From NCBI GenBank assembly GCA_022316685.1, contig JAKJHU010001586.1, forward strand, positions 1 to 64,000: a stretch of DNA of 64,000 bases, given 5' to 3'. The DNA is from Progne subis subis (Eukaryota > Chordata > Aves > Passeriformes > Hirundinidae). Each line of letters opens with the position of its first letter. Within the stretch, counting starts at the first letter, position 1. Made by a program: the position numbers and the translations under genes. The notes under the pieces are model-generated. The model saw only the letters and a list, made by a program, of their open reading frames with translations. It ran no database searches and was not told the DNA's origin. Of this stretch, positions 1-13,800 are shown piece by piece.

Positions 1-99
1 GGTGAGTTTTTGGACCAACCCAATGATTTGTAAAAGGCTTTAAAAGCACTGAAAGAGGACACAAGACTTTTTGTACTCAGGTACTCAGGGCAAAATAGG

Positions 100-100
<1 letters not shown>

Positions 101-138
<38 letters not shown>
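101..138. repeat. T homopolymer (38 bp)
   Basis: An uninterrupted run of T. Similar T runs occur at 38083-38117 and 48421-48446. No target duplication or adjacent retroposon was recognised, so this is listed as a simple repeat. Confidence 0.9.
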
Positions 139-141
<3 letters not shown>

Positions 142-1354
142 TAATGAGACCTGTGGGGCGCTTCTGTGATGCAGTGTTGGGAAGGGCAAAAGAAATTGTG
201 TGCTCTTGCTCTGTAACCTTGTTTTCACTGGGAAAGAACCCCAGGTTTATGGGCTAGGAGGAAGGACTGAAAGTCAAGTCTTCTTTCTATAATTATTTCC
301 AATGTGTAAGTACCACAGCATTCAGACAAATTGTTTTCATTTGTTTGTTTGTTTGTTTGTTTGTGTGTTTTTCTCTCATGTTGTGCAACCCACATAGCTT
401 TCTTATAATGAAAAAAAACCCCAAACAGTTTATCTTGGCACATCCCTGGAAACCCACAAAACAAAAAATGTTGCTAAATATATGAGGACACAAAAACATC
501 TGCAAAGGTGGGTAAAGAAAACCTCCCTCTCCCCCAGTGTCTTTTCTTGCATCAAAGCTAAAAAGAAAACATTCTCTGAAGATATTTTGGGAGGGATAAA
601 AGATGCTCTCTGTGTACAAATGTCTTTTTATTTTGATAGACAGAAAAAAAAATTCTTTGCTTTCAGGGACATTCTGCCCATGAAGAAGCCCTGCCACCTG
701 CCAGTAAGGGATGTGGGAATCATCAGGACACAAGAAAGATCATCCAGATTTCTGCTGCTGCATTTAGAGGGAGTTTCCCAGCAAAACATTTCTTGAGAAC
801 ATCAAGTGTCTGAAAAAGGTGAGCTATTACTGCCAAATGTTGCCATGAGGCAGCATGACAGAATAAAATATGCAATATTTTATTGTACAATATAAACAGC
901 CAATTGACCATAGGGTAGTGGAACAGGTATGAGAAGAGCAGCAAAAAGGGAGGAAGAAGACACCTAGAACCATGTGTACTGCATGTGACAAAATCATGGA
1001 GAGAGCTCTTTTGGGGCTCACATTTAGTCAAGACATGATAATTTTTAACGCAGCAGTTTTTCCCAGTCTGCTGCTGCCCTTCACTGTTCAGCTGGTGAAA
1101 AACTGAGCCTTCCTGCCCTGTTTATTTTGTGCATTTATTTGATATTATTTTTGAGAATGAGCTGGGAAGAGATTCAAATGACAATTTTTTATTTATTTTT
1201 TTTTTTTTTTTCCCCTACGTGGCTGTTTATGTTCCATGTGAATGTAAACAGTTGGCTTTTCCGTTGGATTTTATAACACGGATGTCCTAAGGAAGCATTA
1301 ATTAAAATATAATACTGCCTTTAATAAACTCTCACCTCAGGGGCCTTAAAAAAT

Positions 1355-1446
1355 GAAAGAAGGGAAGAGAAAGAGAGAGAGAAAGAGAGAAAGATAGAAA
1401 GAGAGAAAGAAGAAAGAGAGAGAAAGAGAGAGAGAAAGAGAGAAAG
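1355..1446. repeat. GA-rich polypurine tract
   Basis: About 90 bp of almost pure purine built from GAGA, GAAA and AGAAAG units. Such mirror-like purine tracts can form triplex DNA; that is known of the class and was not tested here. Confidence 0.85.
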
Positions 1447-2460
1447 CTGTGACTAAAAAACCCCAGAAAACCAAAGAAAACTAAACAATACAAAAAACCC
1501 AAAGCAATCTCTCAGGGCAGAAATACATTGCTGAAGTTGGATTATCCGCTATGACAGCTCCTCCCCAGCCAACATTTTACACTGTTATGATAATTTGATC
1601 CACAGAAGAAGCATGTGGACACATCTTGTTATTTCTTTTGCCTTCTTGGAGTCAGACCCTGCTATCACCGGTGCATTTTCTGGCTGCCTCCTCATTCTGT
1701 GTAAATGAGAACTGGCGCCATCCCCCTGGGACAAGCTCACTACCTTTCCCGTGCCAACGTTATGCAGTGCAAAGGATTCCCTTGTAACACATGGCATTTC
1801 CCCCGCTCTGTGCTCAGTCAGTTGTGTGAGGAGCCTCAGGTTGCCTGTAACTGTCCAAATGCACATTTTACAACCATCCTGCAATTAATTGCAGCTTAGC
1901 ATGCAATTACAAGCCCTTCTGCCAGGTGCTGTAGCATCAGGGCGGTACTTCATCACCCAGAGCATGGGCAGAGCATCCAGGCTTTGGGAACTCTCTGGCT
2001 TCACACATCCTGCTCACAGCAGATATTTACTCTCACTGGCATTTTCCTCCCCACCAGTGTAGGAGAGATCATGGACACATATGTGGCATGATAGGCCTTG
2101 CATAATTCATGCAGCTTTCTCACATGTGGGGTGCTCTTGGTCCTCCTCCCATCCTCCCCATCGAGTGCAGCCTGGTGCACAGCTGCCTGACACACTCCTC
2201 TGCAGGAGCAGGGCTGGCTGATCAGCAAATTCTGAAAACTACAGCAGGCAGAGCTAGATTCCTAACATCACCCTGTCAGGGATGTGGCTGTGAGATGAAG
2301 GACAGGGAGAGGTTTTTTTTCAGGGAGGCATCTTAAGCAACCACTCCTGTGATCCATAACCATCCTTCATTTCTCCTGAGCCACAGATCAGGAAACACCA
2401 TGGTTGTTTTGGAACATGCCTGCAATTCCATTTCTCTCAGTCTGCACAGAGCAGACACAG

Positions 2461-3222
2461 TGTCTTGGTTTGAAAGACAGCTATCTGCTTGGGAGGGGTG
2501 GGGGCCTCTCTAGGAATGGGGGATTCCAATCCGCTCCCTCCAAGTTATTATAATTTAGAAGATTAAAGAGGCTTTTCAGGCAGAGCTATGGGGAAAGGAA
2601 TAACCGTTCTTTACTAGTAAGTATAACAAGGCAAATGAACAACAACAACTACAGCATTAATAATAAACAGAACCAGGAACCTCGAGAGGCTTTGTTTCAC
2701 AAAGCCCGAGGCAGTCTGATCCCTTGGGACCCCGAGAGCACCAAGCTGGAATGGTGGAAAACTCCGGGACGGGTGGCTGGTCCGGCGGGGGTCCCCAGCA
2801 GGCAAGGGGGGAATGTCCCCACGAAGTGAGCAGTGCTGAAGAAGCTGCAACGGCCGGACAGGGCTGGCCCAGCTCCAGCAGGGCAGGTGAAGGGGTCTCT
2901 GAATTCCCGGGCACACGAGCAGATGATGGATGATGGATGGTGGTAGAACTCCCAGGACCCTACTTTCCGTTGACAGTGGACTCCTCCCGCAGCAAACAGC
3001 CTGACTGTCCTCTCTGATGTGGAGAGCAGGAAGAGCCTGCTCAACTCCTCTGGCCCTGTCCTTTTGTCCTTTTCCTGTCCCAAAACTCGTGTGACCTTCC
3101 CCCTCCCGTTTGGCCACACCTTTTGTGTGGGTCAAGCACCCTTTAAGCATCAGTACTTAGTCTCTTAGCAACTTATGGGGAAAAATTCTATAGGGAGAAA
3201 AAAGGAACAAACCTAACACCCA
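2461..3222 (-). mobile_element. Probable solo LTR (ERVL-like), antisense
   Basis: A block of higher GC content than its flanks. It opens with TGTCTTGGTTTG and ends in a CA-rich edge near 3222-3225. The reverse strand carries an AATAAAGAAC-like polyadenylation context near 2610, which suggests minus orientation. The start resembles a very common passerine LTR type as I remember it. The 6 bp on each side (ACACAG and ACACAT) differ at one position, so the right edge is uncertain by a few bases. No internal retroviral genes are attached. Confidence 0.5.
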
Positions 3223-3226
3223 ACAC

Positions 3227-6200
3227 ATGGATTTCTTAAAAAAAAACACACAGTGGGTGGACCAGACAGACAGGACATGATCAGTTTGCTCCTGATCTCA
3301 CACTGCCTAGAGCTATTAAAGCTACAATATCTGTCCAACTTGGGAGCAACCCCTTGTCCAGGAATGCAATGATGATATGCCAAGCAGAAGTGCCCTATTT
3401 TCACTGGATTGCAGGAGAGAATTTGTGCAGTACACTTTTGCAAACTGAGGTGACCGCTTTGCTTAGCTCAGTCCTGTACCCCTGGCTCAAGGTCAGCTTC
3501 TGGGTTCCTTTTCTGAAAAGAAAGTTTCCTTTGCTGAAAACTCTAATGAAGCTGCTGTGGCTGTATAAACACACATGCTGTATATATAAAGTTTGAGGTC
3601 TCACTATGTTCTAAGAAATAAGGATTTCTAGGTTTTAATATGTTCTACAATACTGTCTTTTGAGGCTGAAGTATAGTCCATTCAGAACAGACAAACCATC
3701 AAACACATCAGATGCTTAAAAATGACTGATAATGGATCAATTAAAATGTTGATTGCTAGTAACAAATCCTAAAAATGGCTATAAACAGTTCTGTTTCAGA
3801 AACTTATGCTACTCTTATGATGATCAAATCTGGAAATTGTAAAACTAAAACATGTATACTGCCTAACAGAGCAATAACTCTCTTATAAATCTAACATTCT
3901 TCATGACAAAACAACATAACTCCATCACTATTTCAGAAGTAAAAGCTGAAGTCTCAAAATCCTGCCAGCAATTGTTTGGGAGTTTCAGTCTGTTGTCTAA
4001 AAAGAGAGAGAGGCTGCTGATCTTTTTGGCACAGTAACAGTGAAGGTGTACTGTTGATTTTGCCTATCCCAAAGCAACCCATATCTCAATGGTTGCATGC
4101 AGCAGAACATCTCTGCAAACTGTCTTCTCATTGGAAATATCTTATGGATTTTGAATCTGAAATTATTTAAAGATTCATGCATATTTATAAATACTCCATG
4201 AGTTAAGGAGGTGATAGGGAACATCAGAGAAGAAATATTTGTTAAGGGTTATTAAATCCATGTAAACATGTCCAACTCAGGAATATCTGAGATACCTGCT
4301 TCCTCTGCTGGGATCTGAAGACAGCATTGTCTGCTAAGGTAATGGACCAGTGAGTGCTTCTGTCTGTGGTTTTGGGGAAGATATACAGTAAGTGAATGTG
4401 AAGCACCAAAGCATCAAGAAAACCAAAGTTATAATTTTTGCTGCATAAAGAAAAGTATAAGTGAGGAAATACAGCTGAGAGTTTTTTTGAATTCCAGAGA
4501 ATTTAATAAATGAGTGGTGAATGACCTCTCATGCTTGCAGGGGACCTGGGGCATATCTGCCACTTCAGGATCATTCTGCTCCAAGTGCTGCTCAGAAACA
4601 TGAGCCTGCATTTGTGTATCTGTGATGTGCACACATTTTTGTGATTTCTCAGGAAGCAAGCTGGCTCTTTTCTCATATAATTAGTGTCTTGTCATATCAG
4701 TTAAGCAAGCAGATGGTCACACATTTTGTACACATAGATTTCCAAATGTTCCTAGCGTTTGACTCTTGTTGATGGCCACAATCAACAGCACTAGACAGAA
4801 TCCTCTCCAAATTGTGATAAAGGAAAATGACCATTAAGTTGGTTCAAAGGCAGTTATTAATTTAGGTTTAGTGAAGGTTTCATTATAGTCATAATAATAA
4901 TACACATGATTTTGCATAAATATAAGCACTGTGTGGTAGCTGAATTCTGAAAAAATTCATTCAAAGGAGCAGAAAAAAATCTTCAAGTGAGACTTCACAC
5001 AGTGAGAGGTACCCAGCTTGGGGCATGTAATTTGCTGGAGTAACAGGGTAGTGGTGACTACTGTGTGGCAGCTGCACTTCATAAAGTACTTAACCACGTG
5101 ACAACACACAGGGATGCATCAAATCACCTGTGTCCCAGTCAGGTTTGTCATATGCAAAAATGGTTGTGTTTGAGAAAAACTCTTTCCTGGATAATTCATC
5201 ATTTTGCATTTTGGAGTTTGAGGTAAACTTATTTCTGTTTCCAAGACAGATAACTTCATAATTTTAACTCGGTTTAGGACTACTGCATATAAAAAGACAT
5301 TTAATTAGCATGTCAGTGGTTGGTAGGTGAATATATATTACAGCCACTAAATTTTGTCGGATTCGTAAAACTCTTAACATCCTAATAAAAAAAATTCCCT
5401 TATGCAGGGTTTTCACTCTAACTCCCAGTACTTCTTTGGAATCAATAAAAATCAAAAGGATTTAAGAACATAAGAAATCCTCCTCTTGGTGAGATACATG
5501 GTCCATCTAGCCTGAAATGCCATTTTCAGAAGTTGCAATATTATTTAGTGAGACCATATAAGTTTGGTTTATCTCTTGGTTTTAACATTAACATAATACA
5601 GTAATAAATGCAATAGTGTTTCATATATGGTAGACAACCCAGAAAAATCTTTAAAGAGAGAATGTAGAATCACTTTTGCTTTCTCACTAGCTATTAATTC
5701 AGCAAAGGTACAAAATTCAGGATTTAAATAAACATGTCTTCCCCATGTGTGTCAGAATGGGGAAGTGATTGCTGGAAGTGCAAAGAAGGAAAAAAATAGA
5801 GAGCAAAATTGTAAACCAGAAATCCAGTTGCATTAACTGAGCGTCACTGGCAGCAAATTTTATTTCCCTCTGAGAAAGTCTGGTGAACCTGGAGCATCAT
5901 TATGAACTCTACTCACAGTCGAGGTCATGGCGATCCTGAAAGAAAATAATAAAAGAAATTCAACAGGGAAAGCAGAGAGACCTTCCATCTTTATTCCCAA
6001 CAGAATTCCTTTCTCTTTCCCTTGTTAAAGCATGGCCAAGGCATTGCTCATTCTGACCTGTGTGCGACAGAGCCAGCTTTGAACTCAGATCCTGGGTATG
6101 CACACAGGTACCCTGGAATGTCACTGCTGCTGTCACTGCTGCTTCCCTTCTCTCTCTGAATCTCAAATGGAATGAAGATGCTGTTGCCTTCACAGATGGT

Positions 6201-6431
6201 GGACAGCTTCATGCTGAATGATATTCTTATATTCTTCATAATATATAATGATTATTTATTCCCCCTCCCCTGTCCCCCAAAATCCAAATTGACAAGAAAC
6301 CACATTTTGAAAGGACAAGAACAGTAGTGATGGTCTAATAAGAGCTTTTTGAAGTAATTTTTTTTTTTTTTTTTAAACTTAAGAGAAAGGGCAAAATGGA
6401 GTACCAGATAGAATAATAATTTCCCCAACAG
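3227..6431. other. Intergenic, no gene seen
   Basis: AT-rich sequence with only short unconvincing open frames. About 5461-5560 may be an ancient dispersed repeat, listed separately. I see no splice-bounded coding segment. Confidence 0.55.
5461..5560. repeat. Possible ancient interspersed repeat fragment
   Basis: The phrases AGAACATAAGAAAT and ATGGTCCATCTAGCC resemble a widespread old amniote repeat as I remember it. The class was not established, and the match is by eye only. Confidence 0.25.
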
Positions 6432-6790
6432 AGACTCACAGAATCAAACAATGTTAAGGGGTTGGAATAGATCTTAAAGGTTATCTAGTCCCAATCTCCT
6501 AGCCATGGTCAGGGATACCTCTCACTAGACCAAGTTGCTCAAGACCTTATCCAGCCTGGCTTTGAGCACTACCAGGGTTATGGCACCCATAGCCTCCCTG
6601 GGAAACCTGTGCCAGTCTCTCACCACCCTTACAGTAAAGAACTTCTTCCTAATATCAAATGCAAATTCTTTTTTTGTCACTATTATTCCTGATGAATGTT
6701 CCCTCTCTGGCTTCTATGTAGGTCCTCTTCAGATGCTGGGCGTTTGCTATTGGGTCTCCACACAATCTTCTCTCCAGGCTGGAGAAGAGA
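6432..6790 (-). mobile_element. CR1 LINE 3' fragment, antisense
   Basis: The block begins with the antisense CR1 tail signature (ACAGAATCAAACAATG, then GGTTGGAA). It continues through phrases that recur in avian CR1 ends, such as CCAGCCTGGCTTTGAGCACT and TCTCCAGGCTGGAGAAG. It is diverged, 5'-truncated and has no coding capacity left. 5' truncation is the usual outcome of LINE insertion. Confidence 0.8.
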
Positions 6791-7239
6791 AGCATAAAAT
6801 TGCAACCCCTTTTCTTTAACTCCACTGGAGAAAACAGAGCACAAGGGCTTCAGAAACTGATGGTCAGAGCAGGGTGATTGGTACAGTTGTGATAATAACA
6901 CCACCAAAGACTGAAGAGAAACTGAAGCTGCTTTATTTCCTCTGTTTGTTTAAAGAAATTCTCCCCTATGCAGAGGCCTGGTTCTAATATAGACAGGTAA
7001 CAACGAGGAATGGTTTCATTAACATGTGATTCTGTGCTGGTTATGTTGTTTTGCCAAATGCTTGATCTCATTGAGTCACAGCGAGCAAAGTCTTACTGAT
7101 TATGTTGTCATCTGCTGTGAGAAAAGAGCAGCGCACACGGCAGCTGGTGTCTGGCATAATAACCAGTGAGCAGAAATGCTCCAGGATGCTGCTTGGAGCA
7201 GAATCTTCAAAAGCACCTTTTGTAGGAGCTTGTTGTGTT

Positions 7240-7557
7240 CCTCTGAGGAATGGTTTTTCCCCTCAGAGTCCCCCTGAAGCCTGTGCTATGTTGTTTAACC
7301 CTTCTTCCCTATCATACCTACTCCTGACCCTATTGCCTCGGGGCCAATATCTTTCCTTGGCCCAAAACAGATATACCCCTGTCTCTTCCTGGTTCACTCT
7401 CTCTCTCCTCAGCCTCCTGGAACATCACATCGAGAATAAAGCTTGGACGGAAGCTGGGGGTGAGAGCCACTCTTTTGAAATCTCTATTCTGTCTCTCTGA
7501 CAGAATAATCATTTCCCTAAAACCCCTGAATAACTGAGCTAGCGAGAGCCGGGGGAT
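7240..7557 (+). mobile_element. Probable LTR remnant (U3-R-U5 part)
   Basis: A pyrimidine-rich stretch with a TATA-like ATATACCCC near 7370 is followed by GAGAATAAAGCTTGG (polyadenylation signal near 7433). A U5-like segment follows, ending near GAGCTAGCGAGAGCC. The order of promoter, polyA signal and tail is typical of an avian ERV LTR, and the tail looks like a passerine LTR end I recall. Neither edge nor a TSD could be fixed. Confidence 0.42.
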
Positions 7558-9249
7558 GTCTAGAGGGAAGTATAGTTTCAGGAGCTCATTGTCTCATCAC
7601 TGCATCATTAGGGAGAGCCAAACAAGGCTGTAGTTACTGTAGTTAGTATAGCTATGCTATTCTGGGAACACTCTTGAGACAAAATTCATTCATATAAAAA
7701 ATCCTTCTCTTGCCACTGATCACCAGTGACTGAGAAGAAGCTGTCTCATGGTGCTGGTGTTTTCAAACACGATGATTTTACTTACATTTTTGACCAGTGC
7801 CAGGGTCTGGTTCTCCTGTTTCACGTCATGTGGTGGACAAGAGCCACCTGTTTTCTAAGCTTCAGACAGCGGAAAGGTTAAAACTCCTGAATTCCAAGAG
7901 AGTAATTATACAATTGTATAATTGAATGATGAATAATAGTTAGAACTTTAGCTGTTTTTCCACTTTATGTTACACAAAAAATCCTTTTCTTTTGGTTTTT
8001 TTGATCCCAATTTTCTCTGCATCATGTGCTTAGCACATTAACCTTTCAATCAGTCCTCACTCAGACACCTATTCTTATCAAAAATGAACAAAGCTTCAAT
8101 TTTAAGAAGTCAGAAATGTCTTGCAGACTAGTATTGAGCATATGAGAAAAATCTGCAATACTTTTGGGACTTTGGTTTGATACTTTTTGTTTTGCAGTAA
8201 TTATTAAGAGATTTTATATTATTTCAGATATAATGCATGCTATTACTGTCAAGGCAAAGATCGTGAGATGGAAAAATCTGTGCTGCTAAGTTCTCCAGAA
8301 GGTCTTCTGTTGCATTTTCACATAAGTCCATAACTCATGTTTGTGGGAAAAGAAAAAAAAAGAAAAAAAAAAAAAAAAAAAAAAGAAATTTATGCTTCAG
8401 AATTTAAAGCAAAGTACAATCTTTTACCACAAAGATAATGAACTAGATGATCTGTTGTTCAACATTTCCCAAATTTCAGATCTCTCCTTAAGTCATTCAG
8501 AAATGCCTTTTATAAAGGGTGATCTACATGTTTGAGCACTCAGCTAAAAACCCTTCCTGAACTCCCGCAGCAGGTCGGATCCCACTTCAAGTCCCAGTCA
8601 TTTTTGTGCCTGAGATTCCCTATCAAGGGAAGTGCCTGCCTTAACTGAGCTGTGGGGTGAGTCAGGATGGGATTAATGCAGGCAATTTGAGAATTTCAGC
8701 TTCAGGGCAAACATTGAGTCAGTGTAATCACTTCATAAGTTCTCAACTGTACCTAAATAACTCCAAGAATTGTAATAGAAATGTATTCCCAAGGTCACCA
8801 CATCATTTGATCAGCTCTGCATCTTTTCCATTAGGAAGTCAAGGCAAAAATGGAGGCACATTTAGTTTTTGTCCAAAGTTTAACTATATGACCCAGCTAG
8901 AATTAATCTCAGCATAAATACTTCTCTTAAGTCTTCAAGATACTCGCTGAAATCAGGTGATCCAACATCAGCTCCCAAATTCCCAAAATAATGAAATATA
9001 TCCATTATGTGAAGAGATATATGTAAGGAGAATAATGTTACAATAACAAACCAAACTTATTAATATCCATTAGATCTATTAAATCATGACAATCTGAGTG
9101 AGACATGGATTGCAATTCCCTTTTTTGTGAATGAGCAGTGATAAGCAAGTATGTGTTGCAGGTACTTCATACTAGACCAAGAGACAAAATGTATTGGGGA
9201 AAAATATTTTGAAGAATGAAAATAAAGAATTACTGACTTGACATTCATT

Positions 9250-9270
9250 GGGGGGGGGGGGGGGGGGGGG
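9250..9270 (+). repeat. G21 homopolymer
   Basis: Twenty-one consecutive G, which can form a G-quadruplex. A second G21 run lies in the ERVK-like leader at 20362-20382. Long G runs are also prone to assembly and sequencing length errors. Confidence 0.9.
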
Positions 9271-10810
9271 AAGTGGGTGTGGCAAAAAGAGGTGGAACCA
9301 AATATGTTGGTATCAATCTTAATTGGGCTATGCCTGTGAAGAGAGGTTAATGAGATAGGAAAAAAGCTCAGCGTTTCAGTGCTGTGAGACTGTTGCCCAA
9401 GAAGATGGGCCATCAATATTGATATTAAAATCTTGGATGACCTAACAGCTTTTAAAAGAACACCTCAAAGTTTTCAAGAGATGAAGAAAAATCCTTCAGT
9501 ATTTGATCCAAGCAGCTTTGGGTACAATAATCTTTAAGTAGTGAAATAGAGGCCAGAAATAATGCGAAGATGCAACTGAGATTTTTAGAGTTGTTTTAAT
9601 GACAGGACTCTAAAAGAGGTACATTTCAGGATAATGTTAGGCATTTCTGCTTCAGGATTTCAGAGTCACGTGCTACTCTCTGTTTCACTGGTAGGAGAGG
9701 AAGTATTCCTGCAGGACAAACTCTTGACGCCTACTTAATAATTCCCACATTCTACCCCTTCTGTTTTGCATTAGTTTCAATTTATTATGCATCATATTTA
9801 AAAATTAGGCACTGCAGATGGCTCTGACAAAGGACTTTATCACATTCATGTTGAATCGATGGCTAATTAATTGACTTAATCTACTTGTTTAATTTTGAAA
9901 GGTAGAACCTTGAATAAAGATTGACTTCCCCTTCATGGACATTTATACGACTTTGACATTTGATGTCTGCCTATTTTATTTAATAAAAATATGCCCTTCA
10001 GATGAAATGCTGAGTCATTATAACAATAACAATAGCTGTTAAAATTATATCCTGTGCATTTCATTAGTACTTCTCTCAGTGAGACACTTTGAAATAAATT
10101 AACATTGCCCTATACCGGGGAAAGAAAATTATTTATTTTTTTTTTTTTCAAAGTTAATTCATGGAATGAATTGAGGGCCAGGTCTTCCACAGCCAACTTA
10201 GGTTGTCAGGATTTGGACTCTCTTTCTATCATATTTGTTTTGAGGAGGATGGCAATGAATTTGATAGCAGGCCAGTAAGTAAAAGCTAAAATATTTTGGT
10301 AAACTGAACTGTAAAATATACTCTATAAAAACAGTTTCAAAAATCTCTTGAAGTGTGGAGTTCAGTCTCTTGCCATGCTGTACAATCTGCTGTAAAAGTG
10401 TTTGCTTCTGTTATTGAATATAAGGGAATTTCCCATCAGTTTTTCTTTAAAATTTGCTGGCTTTTTGGGAACAGTTAACAAATTTCAAGTTTAAATACCA
10501 CCATAAATGGATTTCCCTTTGTCCTTGTGCAAATATTGAGTAAAATATTGCTCTGGGATTTGTTTAGAACTTCTCTTACCTTTTGCCTTCTGAGCCACTT
10601 GTGGAGAAGATTTTTGTCTGAACTGAAATTTGTCCTATATTTTAGGCCAAGAGAATGATTTATCATTCATCTGCTATATTCTGTGTTCTAATTCCCTTGG
10701 GTATCCTAGCAGCATTTTTGCATCCCTTTCAGTTTGATTTTCTTTTCCTTAAACCTGCAACCAAGACTAGTGTTTCAAGGTGTTTTTTGGTGTTACTGTG
10801 GGGTTTTTAA

Positions 10811-10860
10811 TTTGTTTGTTTGTTTGTTTGTTTGTTTGTTTGTTTGTTTGTTTATTTATT
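10811..10860 (+). repeat. TTTG tetranucleotide microsatellite
   Basis: About eleven TTTG units followed by TTTA units. Shorter copies of the same motif occur at 339-365 and 15337-15361. Confidence 0.9.
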
Positions 10861-13800
10861 TAAATACAAATTCTTCATGGGTAGATGACGAAGAAACCTT
10901 TATATTCCACTACTATTTTTTGGCTCCAAGATTTGTAATATATATTCTTACAGATACACCCCCAATAAATGTCTTTTCATTGACAGGTTTCATTCTGTTA
11001 ACAATTTCCGTTTTCAAAAGCACTGAGTACTTCCCATGTTTCAGTATGTGATGGGTTTCCCACAGCCTTCAACAACCTTTCAAAATCTTGTTTCAAAGTA
11101 TTGATTCTGATGACAAGAGGACTTAATTAAATTAATAAAATGAGCAGAAATTCAGTGCCAGGCATAAAAAATTTGAAATCCCAACCTTGGAATTTAGAAT
11201 AAACAAAATGGTAGTGCAAAATTGAGTAAAGCACTTAATTGACTTTTTTTTTTTTTTCCCTTTTTTTTTTTTTTCTTTTCTCCCTTTTTTTTCCCTCTTT
11301 TTTTCTTTTTTCTTCCCTGCAAGCTCCATTTATATCGTATGCACTGTGGCTCAGGAGGGGAAAAAAAAAAAGTAAAGAAAACTTCAGAGAAGATTTGTTT
11401 GTTTGCAAATGTTTCCTTAGTGAGAGTTTCCAAGGCTCCTGGACATTGATTTAGATAGTAATTTTTTTTCCATATACTTACAAAAAAATTGTTTCTTAGG
11501 ATCTTAGGTACTTAAATATATGATTAAACTCTCCCTGAATTGGTATTTTTAGCGTTAGTAAAATTTCTCTCCAGCTGAAATGCTTTTCAGAACTATTTCT
11601 CTTGCTTTATTTAGGTTTGGTTTGGGGATTTTTTTGTTGTTGTTTGTTTTTTGAGTGGTGGTGGGGTTTTTAATTTTTTTTTTTTTTTAAGTCATTCATG
11701 ACAATGTTGTTAAAATGCAAATTGTAAAAGAGTGATCCAGGTTGATGTTTTCCCTGGACTGCAGTCTTCATAATCTCACAGAATCTGCCTTCTTATATTG
11801 TAGAAGTTAAAAAATTTCCTTACACTTGTGAGAGAATTAGGTCATGAAGAATGTGAAAATCTCTCATCCAGGAATTTCAAAATACCTGAAGTAGATTTAA
11901 AAAGCACATAGTATTTTTTCTTCCAGTAAAATTATAATGGTCCTCTTGGTAATTTTGGATAGACTTTGTCCACTTTAATTCTTCCTCCTGTAGAAGAACA
12001 CTTATCAAGTTCTGAAATAAAGTTGTCTGTTTGTTAGTTTGAAGTGACTGTGATGTCTTTTGGTAAAATGAAAGGAAAATTCATTAACTCAGTATTATGG
12101 GATTTTTTTTAAAGCTATTATTGTTTGCCAGAGATAGTAGAAAGAGATGTAGCTGCAATATCTAAGTATGTGCTTAGCTCTATCTTCTGGGAATTTTTTC
12201 TGTCCTTAACTCGCACCACAACAAAGATTGAAGAAAATATGCCATTCTTTACTGATTATGCATGTGAGGATAGGAGGAAACATATGTGGGATTGTGATGC
12301 ACCTCTTGAAGAGCCAATTTTTCAAGTTACAGATAAGAGCTCTACCAACATTAAACTACAGACCATAAACAAACAAACAAACAAATTTACAAAGCTATGT
12401 ATCTAAGATTTTATTTTCTGGTTTCCAAATGGCACAGTAATTGCAGGCTTTGGATTAGGAGGAGGATGTTCAAGAAGTATTGAGGACTATACACAAAATA
12501 CTTATCCAAAATTATTCCATTCATGGTCTGCTGTCATTGGACAGCAATAAGTTTAGAAGTATTTGTTATTGATTTAGAAAATAAAATACTTCTCATGATC
12601 TGTTATTTTTTGATCCTTTTTTTTAGAAGGAGAGTCTCTAAATACTGAGTAGATTTGTAGACAATACTATACATAAAATATGAAGACATATGACACATGA
12701 TTCTGGGAATTCTTTGAGGAATGCTGGGTACAAGAAGGTATGACAAGGCTATTAGCCTATCACTTTCTGGTTTTTTAATCAAAATATTAGTCCTAAAATA
12801 ATGTCCTCCATCACTAATTCCTTCATCATAACTAGAGAATCCATTTTAAAACATGAGCATTTCCTCCTCAGGAAATCTAAGGGTTTTTTTTTTCCCCCAG
12901 ATGGTCCAAAGTATTTAGGTAAACATCTTTCAACTCATTTCTTGTGTTTGTAATGTCATGGTATCTTTTTAAATAAAGATCCTTTCAATCAACTTTGACT
13001 TTTATTATCAAACAGCAGATACATCTATTGAAAACTAGAGCAGAACAAATGCAAACAATATTTTTTCCAGAGTAGAGTTCCTATATATTTTTAGGGGCAG
13101 TATTTTCACACACTAGCCAAAAGAAAACCTCTTATTGGATTATAAAGAAACATGCAGCATTGAGTTTTTCTCATTGTAGTTAAAGTATTGAGGCCAATAG
13201 TAGCAGGGCTTGGTCAACATTGAACACTTTCAAAAATTCATTTGAAATACACAACCAAAGTAGGTAGTGTTATTCTAGACTATTTTATTAGATTATTCTG
13301 TCTTTTTTCCTATATAATTCAGTACATAATTCAGTGGCTTGTGCATTTATTTTGTACCAGAGTAAATAATAGTCTTAGATATGTGAACAATTACTTTGCT
13401 GACATCATCTTACAGCAAAAGGCAGCCTGCACTTAATAACAGCTCTTCAGAAAGGTGGCACTGTGTTAATTAACACCATGGAGAAGAACATGAGGATAAA
13501 GTGCGGCTACGCAAGGTTGTCAAGTGGTCAAGAAGCAGCTAAGAATCACTGAAGAAGATAATAATGCTTGCTTTATCACCATTATGGAGTTTACTCAAGA
13601 ATGTAATTAATAAGATTAGGTGGCAAAAAAAGGTTTAATAATAGAGTTATCTGTGCTCCTATGAAAGGATTCCCTAATTAAAAATGCAGCAGATAAGAAC
13701 CATGCAGAGCATAAAGTTTTAGGGTTTTTTTTAAAGATAATCAGGATTTATTACACCATAATTGTAACATAATTGATAATTTCATTTTTCCAAGGACATT

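Larger units (their letters stand above)
1..2460. other. Intergenic, no gene seen
   Basis: AT-rich sequence without a supportable exon on either strand. It holds simple repeats: a T homopolymer (101-138), a TTTG microsatellite (about 339-365), a T-rich run near 1190-1212 and a GA-rich tract (1355-1446). The short open frames here overlap low-complexity DNA and show no recognisable protein. Confidence 0.6.

Noticed and set aside
293..733. 146-codon minus-strand frame
   Set aside because: It crosses a TTTG microsatellite and has low-complexity Lys/Asn/Thr runs; no family was recognised.
2614..3150. 178-codon minus-strand frame
   Set aside because: It falls inside a solo-LTR-like block; LTRs of this type are non-coding, and overlapping frames exist on both strands.
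7102..7500. 132-codon plus-strand frame
   Set aside because: It overlaps a probable LTR remnant with TATA and AATAAA signals and has no recognisable protein.
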